Assembly (NCBI GenBank): GCA_017544185.1 | Contig: JAFYEQ010000229.1 | Location: 1 to 10,760, forward strand | Length of the DNA stretch: 10,760 bases | Reading direction: 5' to 3' | DNA from: Oscillospiraceae bacterium | Lineage (GTDB): Bacteria > Bacillota > Clostridia > Oscillospirales > Ruminococcaceae | Shown: in pieces, positions 1 through 5,683 of the stretch | Position numbering within the stretch: the stretch's first letter is position 1 | Layout of the letters: each line of letters begins with the position of its first letter | Position numbers and translations under genes: made by a program | The notes under the pieces: model-generated | Seen by the model: the letters and a program-made list of their open reading frames with translations, nothing else | Told to the model about the DNA's origin: nothing | Database searches by the model: none

Positions 1-662
1 ACGTCGGCGTCGCATCGCGCGTCCTTCACGTTCCAGCCAAGACACGCGCGGAGCATGGTGGGCTTGCCGTAGTTCTCCAGAGATACCTTCTGTCCCTTCC
101 GTACGGGTACGGTGAGAGGGGGTATCCTGCGGTCCTGTATGGTCTGACGGGGGACAGGCTGAGGTGCGGGTGCGGGAGCAGGACGTGGAGCAGGCTGCCC
201 GGGCTGCATCGTCTGCCCAGGCTGCCCATATTGAGGTGGGGGCGTCGGACGGCCATATGCCGGCTGTGTGGATGCGGGCTGCGATGAGTACGCAGGCTGG
301 GAATAAGCGGGCTGACGTGCGGGCTGGCCATATGCAGGCTGCGGTGAGGGCTGACCATATGCTGGTCGACCGTATCCCGGCTGCGAAGGCTGCCCGGGCT
401 GCCCATACTGAGGAGCGGGCGCGGGACGGGGCTGAGGTGCCCTCTGAGCCGGAGGCGGAGCATACTGCGCCGCAGGACGCTGCGATGTCTGTGGATGGAC
501 CGTATGCGGCACGGGATCCACGCTGGACCTGTCGGCAGCACCGTGCCTGATATTTATGGTGCCCACATTCGATAGATCAAGAGGGGCTCTCTTCATGTTC
601 TGTCGGGAGGGCTCCAGTTCCCGACAGGTCAGAGCCTCCTTCTTGCGCATAGAGATATCCAT
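1..662 (-). CDS. TerD-domain protein with long Pro/Gln/Tyr-rich N-terminus (3' end beyond the left edge)
   Basis: Reading the minus strand from the ATG at 662 gives 220 codons with no stop before the edge. Residues 1-40 are a charged lead-in. Residues about 50-176 are low-complexity, made of repeats such as PAYGQP, QPAYSQP and QYGQPGQ. From about residue 185 a TerD domain begins with VPVRKGQKVSL and LGWNV, matching KGQKVSL and GLGWDV in the complete TerD proteins at 8056-9243. Here the Asp after GW is Asn; CDAD follows, where the others have DLDA. TerD domains are calcium-binding stress proteins. The start is chosen because an in-frame TGA lies two codons upstream and AAAGG (670-674) is 7 nt before the ATG. 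No signal peptide or membrane segment is seen. The tail may be a flexible or self-associating region (inference). A longer open frame at 26-541 is a shadow of this gene. The rest of the TerD domain is outside the window. Confidence 0.88.
   Translation of the reverse strand, partial: MDISMRKKEALTCRELEPSRQNMKRAPLDLSNVGTINIRHGAADRSSVDPVPHTVHPQTSQRPAAQYAPPPAQRAPQPRPAPAPQYGQPGQPSQPGYGRPAYGQPSPQPAYGQPARQPAYSQPAYSSQPASTQPAYGRPTPPPQYGQPGQTMQPGQPAPRPAPAPAPQPVPRQTIQDRRIPPLTVPVRKGQKVSLENYGKPTMLRACLGWNVKDARCDAD
110..515 (-). other. P/Q/Y-rich low-complexity region of the TerD protein
   Basis: Codons for residues about 50-184 encode almost only Pro, Gln, Ala, Tyr, Gly, Arg and Ser. Short degenerate repeats (AYGQP, AYSQP, QYGQPGQP, PAPAPAP) recur through residues 85-168. 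The matching DNA is an imperfect repeat of the CAGCC/GCATATGG type. Such regions are typically disordered; tyrosine and arginine spaced along them are a feature of proteins that condense or bind polymers (inference, not shown here). Confidence 0.75.
600..627 (-). repeat. 9-bp perfect inverted repeat inside the 5' coding part of the terminal TerD gene
   Basis: CTGTCGGGA at 600-608 is the exact reverse complement of TCCCGACAG at 619-627, with a 10-nt loop. It lies 36-63 nt into the gene. The RNA hairpin would be GC-rich and close to the start codon, so it could affect translation or early elongation. It encodes part of a TCRELEPSRQ stretch, so it may also be chance. Confidence 0.6.
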
Positions 663-669
663 ATATCAT

Positions 670-674
670 CCTTT
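670..674 (-). promoter_or_regulatory. Ribosome binding site of the P/Q/Y-rich TerD gene
   Basis: AAAGG followed by 7 nt and ATG (662). Together with the in-frame stop just upstream, it fixes the start. ATG codons further in (650, 596) lack such a site. Confidence 0.6.
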
Positions 675-675
675 C

Positions 676-690
676 ATGCCGTTAAGGCAT
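676..690. repeat. Small palindrome at the predicted transcription start
   Basis: ATGCC-GTTAA-GGCAT is a 5-bp inverted repeat with a 5-nt centre. It overlaps the end of the predicted -10 box (689-694) and covers the expected start point near 682, a usual place for a repressor operator. It could equally be a weak hairpin in the leader. Confidence 0.35.
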
Positions 691-717
691 TATATGAAGG
701 GAACGGGGGACAGTGAA
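689..717 (-). promoter_or_regulatory. Candidate sigma-A promoter for the terminal TerD gene
   Basis: On the minus strand, TTCACT (712-717) is followed by 17 nt and a perfect TATAAT (689-694). This gives a leader of about 20 nt before the ATG at 662. It sits in the 79-nt gap after the StiP stop codon, the widest gap in the left half of the operon. It would allow this TerD gene to be made separately from the enzyme genes. Confidence 0.5.
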
Positions 718-741
718 GATACGGGGCGGTCTTCCTGCGGC

Positions 742-1800
742 TCATGTATCTGTCAGCTTTTTGATGATACCGCATACCTTATACCCGCCCAGATCGACCC
801 GTGAGGTCTCGCAGGGGACGGACTTCTCGGCGGCGAGCTGACGTATATGGTCCAGCTCGTCCGAGGCGGCATACCGTTCGTTGATGATGATCTTCCATGG
901 GACGCGCCGCAGGAGCACGCGGGTAGCTTCGCCGATACCGGGCTTGATAAGGTTTATATCATCCACATGATACTCCCGCGCGATATCCGCCACCACGCGC
1001 ATCCCTCTGCCGTCGGGGGCGGTGTCCGTATAGGTAAGGTCGTACCTGAAATGCTCCTCGATGCAGCGTATGAACTCACATGACAGATCCTTGGGGGCCA
1101 GCTCCTCATAGTAGGCGGCTCCGTGGAAGTCGTCCTTGCCTATGATATCATCCCGCAGGAAGGTGCGGCTCATGAGCCCTGTCACGGTGGCGTTGAGGCA
1201 GGAAGAGGGGATCAGTATATCCTCTGTGGTGCCGTACAGCGGGGTGATGCCCGCAGGGTCGGATAGCACGCCTATATCCGTGCTCACGCCCTCATACGGG
1301 GCAAGGGCTTCGGAGAGCTGTCGTGAGATGGCGCCCTTTCCCACCCATCCGTCGATGAAGCGTATGGTCCCCGCGGCATGACGGGAGAGCATATACCTCA
1401 TGGCGTTATCGTCTGTGCCCCGTCCTCTGATGATGGACATAGCATAGTGGGGCACGTCGGTATGGTACTTGCCGCGTATATAATGCTTCAGGAGTATGCC
1501 GATGGGTATTCCTGCTCTGGCAAGGGACACCAGCACCAGATCCTTCCCGTGCAGGGCGTATATCCTGTCGGCCAGCACGCCCACCGCATCGGCGGTGGAG
1601 GAGGCATATCTCTCCAGAGCATGGTAGTAGGCCTGCATATACTTGGGGGACGGGTCGTGCTCCAGAGGCAGCATCTCGCAGTAATGTGTGCCGCTCTGTA
1701 TGCGCTCTTCCCTGACGGATGCGGGCAGCGGTTCTACGAGACCTGTGATGTCCTTGAGGAGTATTGTCACGTCCTCCGGGGGATAGCTGCTGCGCATCAT
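742..1800 (-). CDS. stiP: StiP-family protein with C-terminal PELOTA RNA-binding domain
   Basis: The product is 352 residues. Residues about 30-245 match the StiP family (annotated as a cysteine protease or phosphoribosyltransferase-like fold). Recognisable blocks are VSLARAGIPIG (91-101), HYAMSIIRGRG (118-128), FIDGWVGKGAI (148-158), LSDPAG (179-184), IPSSCLNATVTGL (197-209) and DDFHGA (223-228). C201 and C41 are the candidate nucleophiles. From about 265 on, LIKPGIGEATRVLLRRVP (284-301) marks a PELOTA/L7Ae-like RNA-binding domain. The ATG at 1800 overlaps the upstream TGA as ATGA and has AAGGTGG 5 nt before it; a GTG at 1809 is open but has no such site. It is translationally coupled to the phosphoribosyltransferase. 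In Ter-linked operons this pair accompanies the predicted nucleoside-like metabolite pathway. Whether it cleaves protein or transfers a phosphoribosyl group cannot be told from the sequence. Confidence 0.9.
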   Translation of the reverse strand: MMRSSYPPEDVTILLKDITGLVEPLPASVREERIQSGTHYCEMLPLEHDPSPKYMQAYYHALERYASSTADAVGVLADRIYALHGKDLVLVSLARAGIPIGILLKHYIRGKYHTDVPHYAMSIIRGRGTDDNAMRYMLSRHAAGTIRFIDGWVGKGAISRQLSEALAPYEGVSTDIGVLSDPAGITPLYGTTEDILIPSSCLNATVTGLMSRTFLRDDIIGKDDFHGAAYYEELAPKDLSCEFIRCIEEHFRYDLTYTDTAPDGRGMRVVADIAREYHVDDINLIKPGIGEATRVLLRRVPWKIIINERYAASDELDHIRQLAAEKSVPCETSRVDLGGYKVCGIIKKLTDT

Positions 1801-2909
1801 CTCTGCCACCTTATGAGCGTGATATGCTCGTTGCCGCAGCTGCGAAGAGCGTTTATCAAGGTGTACGCACCGCGGGTCTCGCTCTCGGGCGCGTCGGTGA
1901 CTACGATCACGCGGTCATAGCGCTCCAAGTCGTATATATACGTGATCCTGTCCGCGTCGTAGAGGCTCCTCAGCTCGTATCGCCTGTGGAGAGGATAATC
2001 CGGGCTCTCGCTGACCTCTATGGGGCTCCTGGTGGTGGCGTGGAAGTTGACGGTATGATCGCGGCGGAGGACATCGGCGAGCATCATGGCAGGGAACATG
2101 AACTCCTCCGTGCCTATGACGAGCATGCGCTCATCCTTTGCCGTATCTATGGCATCGGATGCCCATGCACAGAAGCGGTCGGTCTCGCTGCGCATATCAT
2201 CGGTACTGTATATCCTTCTCTGATCCCATACCGCCCGGTATGCTATCGTATCACAGGCGGCGGGGCTTACATCGGGCTCCATTTGAGACGGAGCAAGGTC
2301 GTATCCGTTGATACGGTCTATGCGGTACTGGTGGGGTATGCGGCATATATAGCTGCATCCGCGGCCTGCCCGCTCGAAGCTCTCAAGGCTCTCATCGGTC
2401 ATGGAGTTGAGTATGGATGCGATGCCGCATCTGAGGGGGTGCCCTGCTCTCTTCTCCAGTACGGCGATGAGCTTCTCGATGGTATGACCTGTGGTGATCT
2501 CATCCTCTACGAATATCAGTCTGTCGGTAGGTCCGCAGGATCTGTCCAGGACATCTGCGGATATGCGCTGCTCGGTGGCGTGGCTGTGGGACTCGGTGAA
2601 GTACAGGAGATCTGCATCCCCCATATCCTCACGGGTGGTGCATACCACTGCGGCAGCACTGCCCAGATAGTATGCCACGGCGTTCCCCACGGCAGTGGCG
2701 GTCTCGGCGAAGGCTACGACCGTGAAGCGTTCCCCGGGGTATCTCTCCTCGATAAGGGACGCCAGTGTCCGAAACAGCTGCAGGGATCTGTCGGGGGACA
2801 CGGGGATATGCTTCCCCTGAAGAGGATCCACGTACAGATAGCTGCGTATATTATTATTCAGCCGCTTGGCTACTCTAACAAGTTGGTCTGGTGTATATCC
2901 GTTCATCAT
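1797..2909 (-). CDS. Phosphoribosyltransferase with C-terminal TRSP domain
   Basis: The product is 370 residues. The N-terminal half is a type I phosphoribosyltransferase. FAETATAVG (67-75) and the loop FTESHSHATEQR (104-115) are typical of the Ter-linked subfamily. LIFVEDEITTGHT (131-143) is the PRPP-binding motif, with acidic E135 and D136. The C-terminal half carries the signature that names the TRSP domain, ATTRSPI (291-297), after a Rossmann-like RMLVIGTEEFMFPAM (261-275). It probably moves a base-like or other acceptor onto or off ribose 5-phosphate. The start ATGATG (2909/2906) overlaps the TGA of the lyase gene (ATGA), and the gene ends in ATGA with StiP. There is no clear ribosome binding site, which fits re-initiation. 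The exact substrate is unknown. Confidence 0.93.
   Translation of the reverse strand: MMNGYTPDQLVRVAKRLNNNIRSYLYVDPLQGKHIPVSPDRSLQLFRTLASLIEERYPGERFTVVAFAETATAVGNAVAYYLGSAAAVVCTTREDMGDADLLYFTESHSHATEQRISADVLDRSCGPTDRLIFVEDEITTGHTIEKLIAVLEKRAGHPLRCGIASILNSMTDESLESFERAGRGCSYICRIPHQYRIDRINGYDLAPSQMEPDVSPAACDTIAYRAVWDQRRIYSTDDMRSETDRFCAWASDAIDTAKDERMLVIGTEEFMFPAMMLADVLRRDHTVNFHATTRSPIEVSESPDYPLHRRYELRSLYDADRITYIYDLERYDRVIVVTDAPESETRGAYTLINALRSCGNEHITLIRWQR
1806..1812 (-). promoter_or_regulatory. Ribosome binding site that sets the StiP start at 1800
   Basis: AAGGTGG on the minus strand lies 5 nt before the ATG at 1800 and inside the end of the upstream gene. It includes the alternative GTG (1809-1807), which makes that GTG an unlikely start. 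Confidence 0.6.
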
Positions 2910-3859
2910 ACTATACCGTATATCTCAGAAAGCAGGACTATCTTACGGGCCCAATTGTAGTGCGTCCTGACTTCGTTCATCCTTTCTCCTCCGAAGCTCT
3001 TTCCCACCTGCAGCCCCGAGCTGTCCCAGTTGAGGATGCTGCGGGCATCCTCCAGATCCTTGCGGGTGACGCGGAGCATCTCGTTTACCACGGGTATCTG
3101 CTTCGGGTGTATCACCGTCTTGCCTATGAAGCCGTTGAGCATATCCAGACTGAGCTCGCGTCTGAGCCCTGTCTTCCACTCATCGTTGTCGCTGGAGAAG
3201 AACTCCCATACAGGTCCCGACACCACATAGTCGCGGGCGAAGGTGGTGAGTATATCGGTGAGTATAGATGCGATGGGATGTATGTCGTATATGGTCTCGT
3301 CGTAGTGGCGGCGGGCGCTGAACTCGTTGGAGAAGTCATTGCCGCCCACGCGGACGTTGAGCACGTAGTCGCGCATATCGTCTATGCTCGCACGTATCTC
3401 GGAGAGTATGCGTACCCTGTCGGTGAGAGGTATCATATCCCTGCTCTCGAGTATGGGCATCATCCACAGCTTGTGGGAGGATATGGAGTTGATGTCCGTA
3501 AGGGCATCGTTGTAGGCATAGGCGTTGTCTATGGTATACTTCGGGAATATGAATCCCGTGATGATATCGCTGCCGTCAGTAAGATCGTACATCCTCCGTA
3601 TCTGCGAGGGCTCGCGCACACGGATGAATATCTTGGGTATATACGCCTTGTCCTTCGAGGACCGTATGGTCCTGATGGTCTGTGCGCACTGCTCCTCGGC
3701 GGCGCCTACCATATCATCGCTCACGGTGTCCTCTAAGCATATGGCCAGAGAGTATCTGTCCCCCAGTCTGCCTGAGATCACGGCATCGGCCAGCTTGCTG
3801 TTCAGCGCGGGCGAATAGAGCAGTGCGCCCACGCTGTATTTTATCTCGATATCGTCCAT
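2906..3859 (-). CDS. CitE/HpcH-like TIM-barrel carbon-carbon lyase
   Basis: The product is 317 residues, close to the usual size of HpcH/HpaI-citrate lyase beta proteins. Seen in order: SLAICLEDTV (37-46; acidic E43, D44), IFIRVRE (77-83; arginines for carboxylate binding), FPKYT (105-109), MMPILESR (133-140; metal-site Glu candidate), VRVGGNDFSN (169-178) and GKTVIHPKQI (246-255), a hallmark of the family. Known relatives cleave or form malyl-CoA- and citryl-CoA-type bonds; the Ter-linked branch is thought to act on a metabolite in the nucleoside-like pathway (inference from context). The frame stays open upstream to 4072, but that part is Arg-rich shadow of the HAD gene. The ATG at 3859 has AAGGA (3868-3872) 8 nt before it. 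The start overlaps the end of the HAD gene by 19 nt. Confidence 0.92.
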   Translation of the reverse strand: MDDIEIKYSVGALLYSPALNSKLADAVISGRLGDRYSLAICLEDTVSDDMVGAAEEQCAQTIRTIRSSKDKAYIPKIFIRVREPSQIRRMYDLTDGSDIITGFIFPKYTIDNAYAYNDALTDINSISSHKLWMMPILESRDMIPLTDRVRILSEIRASIDDMRDYVLNVRVGGNDFSNEFSARRHYDETIYDIHPIASILTDILTTFARDYVVSGPVWEFFSSDNDEWKTGLRRELSLDMLNGFIGKTVIHPKQIPVVNEMLRVTRKDLEDARSILNWDSSGLQVGKSFGGERMNEVRTHYNWARKIVLLSEIYGIV

Positions 3860-4650
3860 CGGTATGATCCTTCTGTATCTATGGATAGTTGGTCTTTGGC
3901 GGATGATCCGCCGAATATATGTATACTGCGGAGCATTTCCGTCATGCGGTCGGTCATGATGTCTCCGCATATCACGGCGTTGTCGCCCACCTTGTCGGCT
4001 ATGGCTGGGGAGGCGAAGGAGAGACCTGAGCTTCGGAGCATATCTATGTCGAAGGTGCTGTCGCCTGCGCATATATATGCTGTCTCTCCCGTCAGAGAGA
4101 TATATCTCTTCACGGCGGCGGATTTGTCCAGTGAGGCGGGTATGAAGTACACCTTGCGGGCGTCGGCATATACCCGTATATGATCATCGGCAAGGGTGGA
4201 TGCATAGTTATATGCAGCGGACGGATCCGAGGATCTGACGTAGAACATGAAGGGCTCCTCGAATATGATCTCATCGTCGGTATAGCTCTTCATATCCTCA
4301 TACGCCTTGTAGAGAAAGGGCGTATCCTCGGCGCAAAGAGCTTCGGAGCCCTTGCGCCACTCCATATCTTCTGTACTTCCGTGAAGGAGCATGGCGCCGT
4401 TGCATACCAGTGCATCGCCGCTGTCCGATAAGGTGAGGGCATCCAGCAGCCTGCTGTACTGTGCGATGGTACGGGTGGTGACAGGTATCACGTCACACAG
4501 GCGCTCCTTGCAGAACGTATCATATGCTCCCCTAGTCATATAGCTCTGCTCTTTGCCGTTAAGGTGCTCCACGCAGATCATATCCTCTCTGCCGCCTGTC
4601 CTGCGGTGAGAATATATCAGCGTGCCGTCGAGGTCGGTGAACAGTATCAC
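3841..4650 (-). CDS. HAD-superfamily phosphatase (Cof/sucrose-phosphatase-like)
   Basis: The product is 269 residues. All four HAD motifs are present: DLDGT (6-10; nucleophile D6, acid/base D8), PVTTRT (56-61), a lysine in LDKSAAVKRY (174-183; K176) and AGDSTFDIDML (195-205; D197, D201). The segment between motifs II and III, about 60-170, fits a C2-type cap. HAD-IIB enzymes remove phosphate from sugar phosphates and similar small molecules, so this is probably the dephosphorylation step of the pathway. The start is a GTG at 4650 forming GTGA with the stop of the ATP-grasp gene. The first residues then read VILFTDLDGT (Met in the cell), which is the normal distance from motif I. No separate ribosome binding site is visible, so coupling is likely. 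Its 3' end overlaps the lyase start by 19 nt. Confidence 0.92.
   Translation of the reverse strand: MILFTDLDGTLIYSHRRTGGREDMICVEHLNGKEQSYMTRGAYDTFCKERLCDVIPVTTRTIAQYSRLLDALTLSDSGDALVCNGAMLLHGSTEDMEWRKGSEALCAEDTPFLYKAYEDMKSYTDDEIIFEEPFMFYVRSSDPSAAYNYASTLADDHIRVYADARKVYFIPASLDKSAAVKRYISLTGETAYICAGDSTFDIDMLRSSGLSFASPAIADKVGDNAVICGDIMTDRMTEMLRSIHIFGGSSAKDQLSIDTEGSYRWTISR
3868..3872 (-). promoter_or_regulatory. Ribosome binding site that sets the lyase start at 3859
   Basis: AAGGA on the minus strand, 8 nt before ATG 3859, inside the end of the HAD gene. It supports MDDIEIKY as the true N-terminus instead of the longer open frame. Confidence 0.55.
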
Positions 4651-5642
4651 AGTACTATGGGCACGTCGGCGTGGGTGATCATATGAGGCTCCCTGTCGAT
4701 GCTCCAGGGGATATCTTTGCCAAGCAGCTTGTTCAGGGCTATGGAGGGGATGTTCACGCCCGCTGCCGCACAAGCCATCTGCACGCCGCCCGACATGCGG
4801 GTGTTGACCTCCAGGAAGTAGGGTTCGTCGTGGAGATACTTGAACTGTATATTGCAGGGCTGCTCCAGCGGTATGAGATCGTATACCTGTCTTATGAGGG
4901 AGAGGATCTCCTCATCAAAGCACATACGCTCTATCTTGGATGCGCTCTTGATGCGGGGGAGCATGATGATCCCCGAGGAGGTGGACAGACAGTCAGCGCT
5001 GATCTCATCACCCGAGAGACAGGGCATGACCATAAGGGAGGAGAAGGTCTCCTTCTCGGACAGGGCAGCCACCGCATCCGCGTAGGTGATACGCGTGGTC
5101 TGCTTCTTGTACAGGGACGAGAATCCCTTGCACTTGTCGTCTATCAGTCGGTAGCTCTTGCCGCCCTCGTCGTTCACGAACTTGAAGCATACCTGCTCGT
5201 AGGAAGAGGCTATGGTGCGGTAAGCCTCCTCGAAGCCATGTACGTCGTTCACGATGAGATATTCAGGCACATAGGGGAATCCCTTTTCCTTCAGTGTGCT
5301 GTAGGCGGTATCCTTGTGGGACAGCATATGTATGATATCATAGCTCTCCGTCATGACCTTGACGCCGATACTGTCAAAGGCGGAGAGATGGCGGCTCACC
5401 GCAGAGATCTCCCTGCGGGGGATGAACACGTCTATACTGTGCTCTTTGCAGAAGGAGATACAGAACTCTGCATACTCATCGCCCGACAGATCGGGCTCGG
5501 GATATACCTCATCGCAGGCGGCGCCTACAACGGAGCGCTCGTTCTTGTTAGTGCATATCACATACACGTCGTTGTCGGAACGTATCATATTTATGATATT
5601 ATACGCTGTGCTGAACCAGTGGTTGAACCATAACCTTATCAT
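4647..5642 (-). CDS. ATP-grasp domain enzyme
   Basis: The product is 331 residues. The N-terminal part to about residue 100 is a pre-ATP-grasp Rossmann-like region (DVYVICTNKNE, DVFIPRRE). Then come HKDT (109-112; K110), KFVNDEGGKSYRLI (154-167; lysine and glycine-rich ATP loop), MPCLSGDEISAD (206-217) and IQFKYLHDEPYFLEVNTRMSGG split as IQFKY (265-269), FLEVN (276-280) and TRMSGG (281-286), the classic metal-binding end of ATP-grasp ligases (E278, N280). Such enzymes activate a carboxylate as acyl phosphate and join it to an amine or thiol. Here it probably performs the ligation step of the Ter-linked pathway. ATG 5642 has AGGTG 5 nt upstream. It starts 41 nt after the protease gene and ends overlapping the HAD gene (GTGA). 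Confidence 0.93.
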   Translation of the reverse strand: MIRLWFNHWFSTAYNIINMIRSDNDVYVICTNKNERSVVGAACDEVYPEPDLSGDEYAEFCISFCKEHSIDVFIPRREISAVSRHLSAFDSIGVKVMTESYDIIHMLSHKDTAYSTLKEKGFPYVPEYLIVNDVHGFEEAYRTIASSYEQVCFKFVNDEGGKSYRLIDDKCKGFSSLYKKQTTRITYADAVAALSEKETFSSLMVMPCLSGDEISADCLSTSSGIIMLPRIKSASKIERMCFDEEILSLIRQVYDLIPLEQPCNIQFKYLHDEPYFLEVNTRMSGGVQMACAAAGVNIPSIALNKLLGKDIPWSIDREPHMITHADVPIVL

Positions 5643-5683
5643 ATTACACCTGTCTGATCATAGTAAATTGAAGGTAGATGCCG

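Noticed and set aside
26..541. 171-codon open frame on the minus strand rich in Arg, Ser and His
   Set aside because: It is a shifted-frame shadow of the P/Q/Y-rich TerD gene. The other frame starts with a ribosome binding site and runs into a TerD domain.
1764..2960. Long plus-strand open frame of 398 codons, and similar ones at 2891-3736, 4671-5633, 6353-8062 and 9401-10621
   Set aside because: They lie opposite genes with clear family motifs, lack ribosome binding sites and show no recognisable domains. GC-rich third positions produce such antisense frames.
3860..4072. Upstream extension of the lyase gene
   Set aside because: The added 71 residues are Arg/His-rich shadow of the HAD gene, and a better start with AAGGA exists at 3859.
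5643..5683. Possible promoter (TACTAT) before the ATP-grasp gene
   Set aside because: No acceptable -35 box lies 16-18 nt upstream, and the gap is a normal operon spacer.
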